A stretch of 64,000 bases of DNA from contig NC_090177.1 in assembly GCF_024679245.1 (NCBI RefSeq), positions 41,104,303 to 41,168,302 of the forward strand. The letters run 5' to 3'. This DNA is from Pseudorasbora parva (taxonomy: Eukaryota; Chordata; Actinopteri; Cypriniformes; Gobionidae). The notes beneath the pieces are model-generated. The model saw only the letters and a list, made by a program, of their open reading frames with translations. It did no database searches and was not told the origin of the DNA. The position numbers and the translations under genes were made by a program. This document shows positions 25,188-37,750 of this stretch, one piece after another (positions within the stretch are counted from its first letter, which is position 1; each line of letters opens with the position of its first letter).

Positions 25188-26226
25188 TACACTTTATTGC
25201 CAAAAGGATTGGGACACTCCTCCAAATCACTGAATTCAGGAGTTCCAATCACCTCCACTGCCACAGGTGTATAAAATCAAGCTCTAGGCATGCAGACGCT
25301 TCTACAAACATTAGTGAGATAATGGGTCAGTCTCTGGAGCTCAGTGAACTCAAGCGTGGTACCATGTTAGGCTGCCACCTGTGCGATAAGTCCATTCGTG
25401 AAATTTTCTCTCTACTAAATATTCCACAGTCAGCTGTTAATGGGATTATAGCAAACTGAAAGCAATTGGGAACAACAGCAACTCAGCCATGACGTGGTAG
25501 GCTACATAAAATCATAGAGATGCAGTGGTGTAAAGCACGCCCGCCACTGGACTCTAGAGCAGAGACGTGTTCACTGGAGTGACCAATCATGCTTCTCTGT
25601 CTGGCAATCCCATGGATGAGTCTGGGTTTTGGTGGTTGCCAGGAGAACAGGACTTGCCTGACTGCACTGTGCCAAGTGTGAAGTTTGGTGGAGGGGGAAT
25701 TATGGTCTAGGGTTGTTTATTAAGGGGTTGGTATTTAAAGGATTTCTTAATGCTTCAGCATACCAAGACATTTTGGACAATTTCATGCTCCCAACTTTGT
25801 GGGAACAGTTTGGGGTTGGCCCCTTCCGGTTCCAACATGACTGTGCTCCAGAGCACAAAGCATCTGCCCATAAAGACATGGATGAGCGAGTTTGGTGTGG
25901 AGGAACGTGACTGTCCTGCACAGAGACCTGAGCTCAACCCGATAGATCAGCTTTGGGATGAATTAGAGCGGAGACTGAGAGCCAGGCCTTCTCGTCCAAC
26001 ATCAGTGCCTGACCTCACAAATGATCTTCTAGAAGAATGGTCAAAAATCCCCATAAACACACTCCTGAACCTTGAGGAAAGCCTTCCCAGAAGAGCTGAA
26101 GCTGTTAGAGCTGCAAAGGGTGGGCCGACTCCATATTAAACCCTACGGATTAAGAATGGGATGTCATTGAAGTTCATGTGCATGTACTTTAGGCAGTTGT
26201 CTCAAAACATTTGGCTATATAGTGTA
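25188..26226 (+). mobile_element. Defective Tc1-like transposon
   Basis: TA at 25188-25189 and 26225-26226 flank the element, as expected for Tc1/mariner insertion. The left terminus cactttattgccaaaag and right terminus cattgggct-like ttggctatatagtg are degenerate inverted repeats. The body follows a well-known fish Tc1 family: a 5' region with ccacaggtgtataaaatcaa, the transposase start at 25322, and a 3' end taaaccctacggattaagaa. Roughly 200-250 bp are missing near 25510, from the DNA-binding to early catalytic region. It has several frameshifts and stops and cannot make a transposase. Confidence 0.85.
25322..26139 (+). pseudogene. Tc1-type transposase pseudogene
   Basis: The start MGQSLELSELKRG is followed by a degenerate helix-turn-helix part (CDKSIREIFSLLNIPQS) that ends in a stop near 25459. 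After an internal deletion, catalytic-domain pieces appear in three frames. One is around FQHDCAP (25832 region), which carries the second catalytic Asp. The last is a frame at about 25930-26139 with ELNPIDQLWDELERR, which holds the third acidic residue, and the family's C-terminal end. At least three frame changes separate these pieces. Role of the intact family: cut-and-paste transposition at TA sites. Confidence 0.8.
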
Positions 26227-26925
26227 TATATAAATATATACATATAGTTTGTCTATTTTTCTGACTAAACAATTTTTTGAGAATTCCCATGCGTGTATAT
26301 TTATTAATTCAACAAGTGCATTGTCTGTTAAAAATCAGAAGTTAACCCGTGTTGCCAAAATATTTCTAATATTGGTATTGACAGCCAGAGTTGGCTGTCT
26401 TCTCCATTGCCTGTGGTTTCTGATGCTCAGCTAACAGCCAGCATGGGCAGTTACAGGGCAGCCTGGTACTTAAAGCAAACAGCTTTTAATAAGCAATAGA
26501 GGCAGGAGTGAAACCCACAATAACAGACGGCCTACATCAATTATTGGATACATATCCATCACTGGTCTGACTTATATGTGACCCTCAGCACCTGCCAGCC
26601 GGGATATTGACCGCGCGCTGCTCTCTAGCGTGCGGTGACAAGTTCCATTTGCAATCGCATTTATTAACTGGCTGTTAAAATGACTGAAAGCGCTCCCTCT
26701 TTGGCCCGCTTTTCATTAATTTGAGGTTGAGAAGAAAAAAGATAACTACAGAGGGAGAGAATGAAGTGGAGGTGTAAATGTGATTGAAGTGGAGACCTGG
26801 AGGAGGAGGGGGCCTTACCAAACCAATGTGCCTTTGACGAGCCTCTCAATTAGAAGGGGACTTTTTTTGTGGCTGCAATTGTGATGAGGGTCTTTTTTAA
26901 TCAACAAGCTCATTGTGTGACTGCT
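26227..26925. other. Unique non-coding DNA
   Basis: No coding signal. 26400-26830 is repeat-free with words such as gcatttattaactggctg and gcttttcattaatttgagg; it could be conserved regulatory DNA. Confidence 0.3.
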
Positions 26926-27142
26926 CTTTCCTTTCCTTTCCTTTCCTTTCCTTTCCTTTCCTTTCCTTTCCTTTCCTTTCCTTTCCTTTCCTTTCCTTTC
27001 CTTTCCTTTCCTTTCCTTTCCTTTCCTTTCCTTTCCTTCCCTTCCCTTCCCTTCCCTTCCCTTCCCTTCCCTTCCCTTCCCTTCCCTTCCCTTCCCTTCC
27101 CTTCCCTTCCCTTCCCTTCCCTTCCCTTCCCTTCCCTTCCCT
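26926..27142. repeat. (CTTTC)n then (CTTCC)n polypyrimidine tract
   Basis: About 22 copies of ctttc switch near 27036 to about 21 copies of cttcc with no other interruption, giving about 217 bp with every pyrimidine on the plus strand. Long open frames here (Phe-Leu-Ser or Lys-Gly-Arg-Glu repeats) are artefacts. Confidence 0.95.
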
Positions 27143-28193
27143 GTATGGTTCTTCAGCGGTTCTTCAGAGGTTCTTTGGGGTGGTAAAGGTGCCCCCCCCC
27201 CATATTTTGGCTTCAATAATCCCGAACACCAGTTTAAGGAGGTACAATGCACTGGGATGGTTTGAGGAGCAGGAGTGTGTGTGCAGTTCTTGAATGACAG
27301 GCGGCTCACAGGTAGTAGATCCATTATCTAATGGCCAGTCGGTTAATTACATGGCCAGCTGACATGTTTATAAGGCTGAACTTTACAGTACCGTTACAGC
27401 AGCGCCCGCGGTGCTGAGGCAGATCGCTGGGTCGGCGCAGGCCTGCCGCGGGGCAGACTTGGCCCTCTCTCGTCTCCCTGCACCCTATTATATGCTAATG
27501 ACGGCCATTTGAGAAATGCAGGGTTACAAGGAGTTAATTTAGAGGGTCATTACGCCTGGCTATATTTCACGACGACCGACCTGTGCTGGCTCTCACAGGG
27601 GCTTAGCTCAGAGGTTGCCATAAGGGGGGCTGAAGGGTGGTTTACGTCTCACCAGGGAGGAATGGAGCAGTGAAGGCAGATATTTGAAAAAAAGGACACA
27701 GTGAAAAAGCATTGCTGCCATCTCGACAGGCCAGAAGGAAGGAGACAGGCGGAGAAACAAGACAAGTTGCATCAAACTATACAGTGATGAGATGTGCTGT
27801 GCGCGTCAAGCACACAGTGTATTTGTGTATGTCTGCATGTGTGTGTATGAGTTATGCACTGAGCAGGATTGAGCCCAGATTTATCGCTGACATTTATAAG
27901 GGTGCGAAAGTGAGTGCGCGAGTGATAAGGTGAGGTCTGAATGATGTAGGGCTCACTATCACTCAGACAAGAGTCAAGCTCCCCGCGCCCGCTGCACCCT
28001 AAAGGGCAGCCCTTTATAGCTGTCACCTGATATATGCTATTCTACTGCAGATTTAAGAGCGCCGCCATCACCTGCGTTCCAGCGCTACAGTATTTCACAG
28101 CCATCTGGCAACATATTTACATTTTAATTTGACATAATTTGCCAACTAATTAAATTCTTTTTTGCCATATTTTATGTTATTATTTTATAATTT

Positions 28194-28201
<8 letters not shown>
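27143..28201. other. Unique non-coding DNA with conserved-element character
   Basis: 27320-27660 is G+C-richer, repeat-free and full of ordered words (taattacatggccagctgac, ccctattatatgctaatgac, gagttaatttagagggtc). No frame shows a known domain. Candidate cis-regulatory or exon-bearing DNA, by impression only. Confidence 0.3.

Positions 28202-28286
<85 letters not shown>
28202..28286. repeat. (TA)n microsatellite
   Basis: 85 bp of uninterrupted TA. Confidence 0.95.
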
Positions 28287-28289
<3 letters not shown>

Positions 28290-28496
28290 TGTCAATCAAG
28301 CTCTTCAAATCAAATTATGCTGATAACATAATTTAAATAGTAAATTACATAAAAAAAAAAAAAAAAGCAAAACGAAAGCTTTCATACTAATGTCCTCCCT
28401 CGTAAGGTCTGTTTTATTACATCTGAGCATCCACACAGTGTTCAGTTCGCCACTGCACGCTGTTTTACAAATTACATATTAGTGACCCTGGACCAG

Positions 28497-28592
28497 TCAT
28501 TCATTCATTCATTCATTCATTCATTCATTCATTCATTCATTCATTCATTCATTCATTCATTCATTCATTCATTCATTCATTCATTCATTCAT
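28497..28592. repeat. (TCAT)n microsatellite
   Basis: 24 perfect tetranucleotide units. Confidence 0.95.
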
Positions 28593-28722
28593 TTATAATT
28601 TGAAAGCTGAATAAATAAGCTTTCCATTGATGAGGATAGGACATTTGACCGAGATACAACTATTAGAAATGAAAATTGCCTTTAAAGTTGCCAAAATGAA
28701 ATCCTTAGCAATGCATATTAGA

Positions 28723-28726
<4 letters not shown>

Positions 28727-28795
<69 letters not shown>
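28727..28795. repeat. (AT)n microsatellite
   Basis: 69 bp of uninterrupted AT; third simple array within 600 bp. Confidence 0.95.
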
Positions 28796-28798
<3 letters not shown>

Positions 28799-29289
28799 TT
28801 ATGGTAGGAAACTTAAAAAATATCTTCATGGAATATGATCTTTACTTAATATCCTAATGATATTTGGCATAAAAGCAAAATGGATCATTTTGACCCATAC
28901 AGCGTCGCCACAAATATACCCGTGAGACGCTGGACTGTTTTTGTCATATACTCTAGAACATGTTATATTATAGTGTAGCATACAGTATATTCATCATGCT
29001 TTAAAATACACTCTTTTTATTATATCATTTCATATATATTTTAACAACAATTATAGTATTTTAAAATACTAATCTAATAATGATTATTCCAGAGTTAATG
29101 CATTAAATTACAATACATGACAACATTATAATATATAAAATTTAAATGGCATGTAGTATAACGCATTCTAAATTCACTCATTATGCATTATGGTAAGAAT
29201 ATCTTTTTAAGGCTTTGTAAGATAGTAATACAATTTTACCAAATAGTCAATATTAGGTATTACTCTATTAACAATAAGAGCATATTTTC
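28796..29289. other. AT-rich intergenic DNA
   Basis: Nothing recognised. Confidence 0.5.
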
Positions 29290-29954
29290 TAATTTTGTGT
29301 TGGTCCCACTTTTGCTGCCTCTTCTGGCTTGCCTTCTTCCCGTAGTGCCTCCTGATGCCATGTTCCCCAGTCAAGCGACGCACACACATCCCGGAGGTCG
29401 CCATTCACATAACGTAAAAGAAAAGGTGAATAATCAGACCAGGCCCTGTTGGTGCTTTCGTCAGTGGACAGGGATCAGGAACAAACTGAGCTGCTCTGTG
29501 TATTCTGACACCTTTCTATCAGAACCAGCATTAACTTCTTGAGCAGTTTGAGCTCCAGTAGCTCGTCTGTTTGATCGGACCACACGGGCCAGCCTTCGCT
29601 CCCCACGTGCATCAATGAGCCTTGGCCGGCCATGACCCTGTGGCCGGTTCTCCACTGTTCCTCTTGGAGCACTTTTGATAGAGACTGACCACTGCAGACC
29701 GGGAACAGCCCACAAGAGCTGCAGTTTTGGAGATGCTCTGACCCAGTCGTCTAGCCATCACAATTTGGCCCTTGTCAAACTCGCTCAAATCCTTACGCTT
29801 GCCCATTTTTCCTGCTTCTAACACATCAACTTTGAGGACAAAATGTTCACTTGCTGCCTAATATATCCCGCCCACTAACAGGTGCCGTGATGAAGAGATA
29901 ATTGGTGTAATTCACTTCACCCACCACTGTGGTCATAATGTTATGCCTGATCAA
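29290..29954 (-). mobile_element. Defective Tc1-like transposon, minus strand
   Basis: The element 5' end lies near 29954 (minus-strand ggcataacattatgacc), followed by the leader shared with 18420-18775 and the transposase start at 29824. Its far side (29299-29480) holds scattered 3' pieces (tggtcccacttttgctgcc, gcttgccttcttccc, gtgtattctgacacctttc). Most of the catalytic region is deleted in several steps. The low-coordinate terminal inverted repeat is not recognisable. Confidence 0.75.
29461..29824 (-). pseudogene. Tc1-type transposase N-terminus, frameshifted
   Basis: Starts [19 protein letters not shown] with the first helix-turn-helix ([20 protein letters not shown]). A frame change near residue 50 moves the second DNA-binding part to another frame ([20 protein letters not shown], then VNAGSDRKVSEYT). 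It ends before the DDE domain. The intact family binds its terminal repeats with this paired-like domain. Non-functional. Confidence 0.8.
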
Positions 29955-31370
29955 TGTGTGTATATATACACACTCACTCAAGCTGTCACTACCTGCTGAA
30001 ATATTAACAGTGGCGCTGGTTTAGTCTGGATCCAGATCTCTTTTCCAACAGCCTGTTTAGAAACCAAAAGCAACCAGACAATAAACGCAGCATTTTATCA
30101 TCAATGTCCATATCCAAAAAGACCTTCCCCGGTCATGGTGGAATTGATTGAATCTTTTGAGTTACAAAGTTAGAACAAATTTAGTGGATATTTACATTTC
30201 AGAATTATGCAGACTCTGTAGTCTGACAACGGATGCTCAAATGATATGACCAAGACCACTGGCATTTTATGAATCAAAACAAAGCAGAAGTGCTCTGAAA
30301 CAGCTTTATAATTGCATTATCGTCCAACAACTTAATCGCTGATTTTCTGTTCAACAGCAAACGCAGCCTGTAGCTCATCACCTAATGGATGCAGCGTCGA
30401 TGCTTTGTGTAAATGGGGATTATGAGACTATTTGAGAATAGATATATTGGTCTTCCCGGCTTATGGTGAGCTATTAGACAAGCTTTTAGATTGTTTGTTA
30501 TGTACATCCAAGCTTGCTGCATTCAACAAGAAACCCTGGATTCATTTCAAAAGCCATTACTAGCGATCAATGTCATTTTACTTTTGCATTCTACGACTGC
30601 CTCCTCGGATAATTCCAGTTATGTCTCGTCTGATTCGAACCGGTGATTTCCTGAATTCCTGAACTTGACTGAGTTCAGTGGCACGCTCTGTTTGTGGGAA
30701 CAATTGTCGAAATTTCACCGGTTTGCAATGCAGTGACAAAAGATCCCTCACCATCCGAAAGACCTGATCTTAACTCTAAGTACCGTTTTCAGATCCTCTG
30801 CCATCAGAGTTTCCATGCAGAGGGTCCTAGTAAGCTGGCCTCGGTCAGCAGTGCAGGACAGGATTTATGGTCACACTTAAGGACTGGGATCAATAGAAGA
30901 TAATGCTAGTGAGGAGCAGTACGGTCCAGCGATTTCGTTTTTTAGTGCCGCAACATTTGCTAAGAAAGGCCTGTGGGGATTCAGCACCAGGGAGCTAGAT
31001 TCTAGCGCAGTCTTGTCTCAGCAGCATCCTCGGGACAAAAAGAAAGGGAATGTTTTAGGCTACGTCAGGATATCTAGAGAGATTTCTGGATGAGGATCAG
31101 GCATCCGTTGGCCTAAAAGCTTGACGCAATTTAGCGGTTATTGTCCATGTACTCAAGACACATTTTGAGCCAAGTCCCTTCTCAAGTACTTTTTTGTCTG
31201 TTCAAAACTGCCTTTCAAATAATGCAAAATAATTGATCAAATCAAATAATTCTTTGGTCAGAAACATAACATGTGAATACTAGAACAACACATTGCGTGT
31301 GTTCCTGAAACCCCAGTGCTCAAGGTCTGTAAGATACTTTCAAATGTTTTGGCCATTAAAGTTGAAGTGC
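29955..31370. other. Unique intergenic DNA
   Basis: No gene or clear repeat recognised. The 69-codon frame at 30694-30903 has no recognisable domain. Confidence 0.45.
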
Positions 31371-31383
31371 TATTATTATAAAT

Positions 31384-31665
31384 ATGTCATTAAACTTTTG
31401 TTCTACCTTGCCAGAATGTGTGCTTGACCCTATACCGACTAGGTTATTAAAAGAGATACTTCCAGAGGTCATAGATCCTCTGTTTAATATCATTAATTCA
31501 TCCTTGACATTAGGATATGTACCGAAAACTTTTAAGTTGGCTATAATTAAACCACTTATTAAAAAAACGCAACTTGATCCTAAAGAATTAGTCAATTACA
31601 GGCCAATCTCGAATCTACCGTTTCTATCAAAAATACTAGAAAAGGCCGTGTCTTCACAATTATGA
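31384..31665 (+). pseudogene. LINE reverse transcriptase, N-terminal palm/fingers part
   Basis: Contains LDPIPTRLLKEILPEVIDPL and, near the end, ELVNYRPISNLPFLSKILEK, the conserved RT block with NYRPIS. A stop follows directly after VSSQL. Then QDFQSGFRPYHSTETAL continues past the stop in the same or a neighbouring frame, and a frameshift lies before 31782. Confidence 0.85.
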
Positions 31666-31781
31666 AATGGTATCAGTGAGGATTTCCAGTCAGGATTTAG
31701 ACCGTATCATAGTACTGAGACTGCTCTAGAGTTACAAATGATTTACTCTTATCATCTGATCGTGGTTGTATCTCTCTATTA

Positions 31782-32579
31782 GTGTTACTCGATCTTAGCG
31801 CTGCATTTGATACTATCGATCACAATATTCTTCTGAATAGAATCGAAAATTATGTTGGCATTAGTGGAACTGCTTTGGCTTGGTTTAAATCGTACTTATC
31901 TGACCGTTATCAGTTTGTAGCAGTAAATGAAGAGATGTCACACCGATCACAAGTTCAGTATGGGGTACCGCAAGGCTCAGTGTTAGGACCGTTGCTCTTC
32001 ACCCTGCATATGCTACCACTGGGAGATATCATTAGGAAACATGGCGTTAGTTTTCATTCTTATGCTGACGATACTCAGCTCTATATTTCCTCACGCCCTG
32101 ACGAAACCTACCAATTCACAAGATTAACGGATTGCATAGCTGATATAAAAAATTGGATGAACAGTAATTTCCTGCAACTTAATTCAAATAAAACTGAATT
32201 TTTAATTATTGGACAGAAAAGCTCCACAAGTAGTAACCGAGAATACTGTCTAACACTTGATGACTGCTCTGTCAAGCCCTCGTCGTCAGTAAGGAACCTG
32301 GGTGTGCTCTTTGATACCAATCTTTCATTTGAAAGCCATGTTTCTAGCATCTGTAAAACTGCATTCTACCATCTTAAAAATATATCTAAATTACGGCACA
32401 TGCTTTCAATGCAAAATGCTGAACAGTTGGTCGATGCGTTCATGAACTCAAGGCTAGATTATTATAATGCTCTACTGGGTGGTTGCCCTGCTCGCTTAAT
32501 AAACAAACTCCAGCTGGTCCAAAACGCAGCATCTCGAGTTCTTACTAGAACCAGGAAGTATGATCTGGTTCTAGTCTAG
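31782..32579 (+). pseudogene. LINE reverse transcriptase, catalytic palm
   Basis: 265 codons open. LDLSAAFDTIDH near the start holds the first catalytic Asp (residue 10), GVPQGSVLGPLLF is at 61-73, and the catalytic YADD box is at 94-97 (nt 32061). The thumb side continues with SVRNLGVLFDTNLSFESHV and LDYYNALLGGCP. The three catalytic aspartates remain. The frame is lost at 32579 (TRKYDLVLV) just before the normal HWLPI block, which appears in another frame. Confidence 0.85.
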
Positions 32580-32637
32580 TCCAGTTCTGTCAACACTGCA
32601 CTGGCTCCCTATTAAACATCGCATACATTTTAAAATC

Positions 32638-32910
32638 TTGCTTATTACTTACAAAGCACTAAATAGTTTAGCTCCCCGGTACTTAAGCGAGCTCTTAACA
32701 CATTATACTCCGTCACGTCTATTGCGGTCTCAAATCTCTGGCCAGTTGATAATACCTAGAATATCTAAATCAACTGCAGGCGGTCGATCATTTTCCTATT
32801 TAGCTCCTAAACTCTGGAATAGTCTTCCTAGCATTGTTCGGGAAGCAGACACACCCTGTCAGTTTAAATCTAGACTAAAAACACATCTCTTTACTATGGC
32901 ACACACATAG
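32638..32910 (+). pseudogene. LINE ORF2 C-terminal part
   Basis: Begins LITYKALNSLAPRYLSELLT and ends with LAPKLWNSLPSIVREAD and FKSRLKTHLFTMAHT, the normal C-terminal end of this LINE protein, followed by a stop. It is separated from the palm by a frame change. Confidence 0.8.
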
Positions 32911-33782
32911 AACATTTTTAACTTTCATTATTCAGATCAATTGACTGATTGTTAGGCTGCATTAACTAGGTCAGCCGGAACCGGGAACACTTCCCATAAC
33001 ACCTGATGTACTCGTTACATCATAAAAAGAGTGGCATCTACACTAATGTTAGTCTCTCTGTTTATCCCGAGGTTTATCCCGGATCTGGGCCCTGTCCGGA
33101 TCGGATGGTGGACCTGCCTGGACATGACCAACGCATCCTGGAGTGTCTGCTGAGCCGTGTCAATTGGTGTCTCCTCTGAATTTGCCTCACCGGCACGACA
33201 TGCTCAAAACCCGTCTTCGGCGCAATAATTTCGATCATTCATGTATTCATACTCTTGTGTAATCGACGCCCTATCCTAAATAAACCCGTCTCTTCCTTGA
33301 TACCTTGAAATTTTGAATATTCCGATCTAATATGATTTCCGAACTGTAAGGTTGCCAGAATAATAATCTTACACGGTGTGTTAATAGGCCAGAGGAGAAC
33401 TGGCACCCCGACTGAGTCTGGTTTCTCCCAAGGTTTATTTTTCTCCATCACGCCCTGATGGAGTTTTGGTTCCTCGCCACTGTCGCCTTTGGCTTGGCTT
33501 GCTCAGTTGGGGACACTAAAATTATGATTAAAGTTATTCAAATAATTATACAAATAAAATGTATGAATTAGGTTTTATTTAATTCTATAAACTATAAAAC
33601 TGATATGCCAACATTGATAAATGAAAATAAGCTGATAACATCACTGTTTTCTCCAGAATGACTGTACAGCCAAACCTAATTTTGTCGCAATATTATCCTG
33701 TTTGACACTGTGAAGCTGCTTTGACACAATCGTGATTGTAAAAGCGCTATATAAATAAAGCTGATTGATTGATTGATTGATA

Positions 33783-35149
<1,367 letters not shown>

Positions 35150-35312
35150 CCTATCTTTCCAGTAGCTCAATGAGTAGAGCATGGCGGTAGCAACGCCAAG
35201 GTCATGGGTTCAATTCCCAGGGAGAGCAAGAACTGACAATAATGTAAAATGTGTACCTTGAATGCAATGTAAGTCGCTTTGGATAAAAGCGTCTGCCAAA
35301 TGCATAAATGTA
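35150..35312 (+). mobile_element. tRNA-derived SINE (V-SINE/HE1-like)
   Basis: A pol III A-box (tagctcaatgag, 35163-35174) and B-box (ggttcaattcc, 35207-35217) sit 32 bp apart in a tRNA-like head. A central part follows, and then the tail gtaagtcgctttggataaaa and gcgtctgccaaatg that is common in fish SINEs. Length about 160 bp. The head would be transcribed by RNA polymerase III if active; no target duplication was seen. Confidence 0.75.
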
Positions 35313-35383
35313 CATGTATTACTTATTAGTTATGTTTTTGAATGTAAAACCACACGAACATCATTCGTTGACCTCAGACAACA

Positions 35384-35384
<1 letters not shown>

Positions 35385-35459
<75 letters not shown>
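35385..35459. repeat. (TA)n microsatellite
   Basis: 75 bp uninterrupted. Confidence 0.95.
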
Positions 35460-35464
<5 letters not shown>

Positions 35465-35509
35465 GCCAGTTCATGACACTTTAAGTGGCTTGGCTAGAAA
35501 ATTCCAGGC

Positions 35510-35585
35510 AAGTGTGTTGGGCAGGTTGGAGCTCAACTCTGCAAGATATTGGCCCTCCAGGAGCAGAATTGGGTACCCCTTTTCT
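35510..35585. repeat. Short dispersed repeat fragment
   Basis: ggttggagctcaactctgca and ttggccctccaggagcagaa match the family at 13024-13140 and 22575-22690. Confidence 0.5.
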
Positions 35586-35609
35586 ACCCAAACCTTCAAA
35601 GTAGTAGTC

Positions 35610-36404
35610 TTGAGAAATTTTCACTGGTTTAATCTGGTCTGCCAGTCTGACATTCCCCCACCTGCCTCGGAGACCAGCTAACCACTTTAGGTTGGTTTAA
35701 ACTGTTTTTCTCGGGAGGGTCTGGAAAACCAAGAGGAAGAGAAAACCAGAGGCAGCAGAAACACTCATGATAACGTCAGCCGTGTCCTTCCTGCAACCTC
35801 TGACCTGACCGTTTTAGAGGTCAGGCGTCTTTTCTGAACACTTAAACCTTGCTTGAGGATTTTGACCTGGCAGTTGACGCAGACTCCCTCCGCCTCCTTT
35901 CAGACCCCTCCGCCCGCCCTCTCACTGCAATTCACCCCTTCAATAATCCCCACAGCCAATCAATAGTAACCGTTCTCTCAATAATTCATAACATTAACAT
36001 GCGCTCAATGGCCCAGTGGATGGATGGGCGAGACAGAGGAGGCCCATCATTCCAGTATTGATCCCCCAGAGGGAGTCGATAGCCCGGGATGTGATGGACT
36101 TTTGCCGGGCCTTTTGCAGACAGCACCGCTTGTACGCTTATAGAGAGTCCAGAACACCCTAAACACACCGTGATATATCTAAATCATATATGCAGTGGCT
36201 TTCGAATGGTTCCAGTTAAAGACATGATGTACTTTTGCAATGTAATCTGTTCTGGCTTCTGTTCTGTAATCTGGCTTCAACTTACTTTGGCTACCCTTTA
36301 CCAAGTTACAGATTTTCTCCAAAATGCAGTAGTTCGTTTGGAAATACAGCCATATCAACAGCAAATAGGAAATTAGCTTTTAAAAGTGAAAAAATAAATA
36401 AAAT
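35610..36404. other. Unique non-coding DNA; conserved-element candidate at 35850-36170
   Basis: 35610-35715 has scattered ctggttt words of the element family described next. 35850-36170 is repeat-free and ordered (caataatccccacagccaat, caataattcataacattaac, gagggagtcgatagcccggg), without a known protein in any frame. Possible regulatory DNA. Confidence 0.35.
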
Positions 36405-37213
36405 TCTTAAACCGGCTTGGCTGGTCAGTTGCCTGGTTTAAAGCAATACTAACCACCAAATACTGCAGCTAAACACCATCTTGGCCAGGATGAGAGTTCA
36501 GCTAGCCCAGTCAATTTGGCTAGACTGAGGCCCCGTCCACACGGAGACGCGTTTAGCTGTATACGTATACATTTTGTACCTAATCAGCGTTTCGTCCACA
36601 CGGATCCGGCGTTTTGGAAGCATGAATCCGATATTTTCTGAAACCGGGTCCCAGAGTGGATAAATCTGAAAACGACCATCTTCCGTTTTCGTGTGTACAG
36701 CGAATCTGTATATTTTCTGAAACGGTGATGTCCTCACACTACGTCCAGCACGGGGAAAGAGTTAAGAGATAAAGCTACGGGCACTGGGCATGCGCACATC
36801 AATATCGCCTCATTTAATTACCGTATCTGCATTATTGGAAGGGTATGTTTAGGGTTGGGGTAGCTGTAGGCGTTAATAAAACACATCTGTTAAGTAGCAA
36901 ATGTATTTATTGTTATTTTATTGTGAGATTTGGCCTCACCTCAGACCACTGCTATACCCCTTCTAGCCACAACGCTTCTTCTCCATTTTTAGTGTATTTC
37001 TGTGGCAGAATTACAGCGCCACACACTGGCCTGGCATGCAAACTACATCGTTTTAAGTCCGTTTTTGTAATCTTGTGTGGACGCAGATATTTCTTGAAAC
37101 GAGGAGAAAAAAAGATCGGATTGGGAAAGCGCTGGCTTCGTGTGGACGGGGCCTGAGAGCCCAACTCAATCCAGTTTACACCAGCAAACCAACTTAAGCT
37201 GGTTTCAGCAGGG
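36405..37213. mobile_element. ctggttt-type element split by a MITE
   Basis: The left part (cttaaaccggcttggctggt, aacaccatcttggccagg) and right part (gtttacaccagcaaaccaac, aagctggtttcagcaggg) belong to one element. The end tcagcaggg resembles the caacaggg terminus of the array-carrying elements. A separate MITE occupies 36529-37153. Confidence 0.5.
36529..37153. mobile_element. MITE with GGCCCCGTCCACACG inverted termini
   Basis: ggccccgtccacacg at the left and cgtgtggacggggcc at the right are perfect 15-bp inverted repeats. 'tga' immediately flanks both (36526-36528, 37154-37156) and may be the target duplication. The interior is non-coding. It interrupts the ctggttt-type element. Confidence 0.75.
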
Positions 37214-37299
37214 ATTTTAAATGGTCTTTTTTTTTTTACAATGTATTATTTGACCGTATCAAAACACACCTGCAGTCATTTCTTTTAAACTGAACAGTT

Positions 37300-37750
37300 G
37301 AGATCCAGTGATACATGCTGGGATCCACAACTGAAAGTGCTCACATTTTTTTTTCTCCCTTTTTTCCTTCTAAATGTTATTACCAGCATTGCATATTGAG
37401 GGAAAAGTTGTCTCAAATGATCTCAAATTCGCTTAGGGGGTAAAAATAAGTTAAAAATAAGTGAGAAGCGATATATACTGTTAGTGAACATCGGACTACA
37501 CTGCTAAGAATGGCATTTAGATGAATATATGTAAATATGTGCTGTGCATGTTTCTCTTAATAACAAAATAAACACTCATCAAAATTGACAAAAGACAAGC
37601 ATTTAAAAAAAAAAGAAAGAATAATAAAAACATCTGATCGAGATCCAGTGATACATGCTGGGATCCACAACTGAAAATGCTCACATTTTTACCTGTTTTT
37701 ACCTATTACCAGCATTGCATATTCAGAGAAAAGTAGTCTCAAATTAACTT
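37300..37750 (+). repeat. Local direct duplication, offset ~340 bp
   Basis: agatccagtgatacatgctg at 37301 recurs at 37641, and attaccagcattgcatatt at about 37379 recurs at about 37704. Between the copies lies cactcatcaaaattgacaaa, also found near 33995. This looks like a tandem or nested duplication of a small repeat. Confidence 0.65.

Larger units (their letters stand above)
31371..33782 (+). mobile_element. 5'-truncated LINE (L2/CR1-like)
   Basis: The segment carries reverse-transcriptase coding sequence broken into three frames. A 3' UTR follows, with gttagtctctctgtttatcc, cggatcggatggtggacctg and tgatggagttttggttcctc. The end has aaaagcgctatataaataaa and a (TGAT)n tail at 33762-33782, a 3' end of the kind used in target-primed retrotransposition. 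The endonuclease domain and 5' UTR are missing, the usual outcome of incomplete reverse transcription. The clade call is from motif style only; Rex/Jockey-group relatives are possible. Confidence 0.8.

Noticed and set aside
26869..27324. Phe/Ser/Leu- or Lys/Gly/Arg-rich ORFs
   Set aside because: Translations of the pentanucleotide microsatellite.
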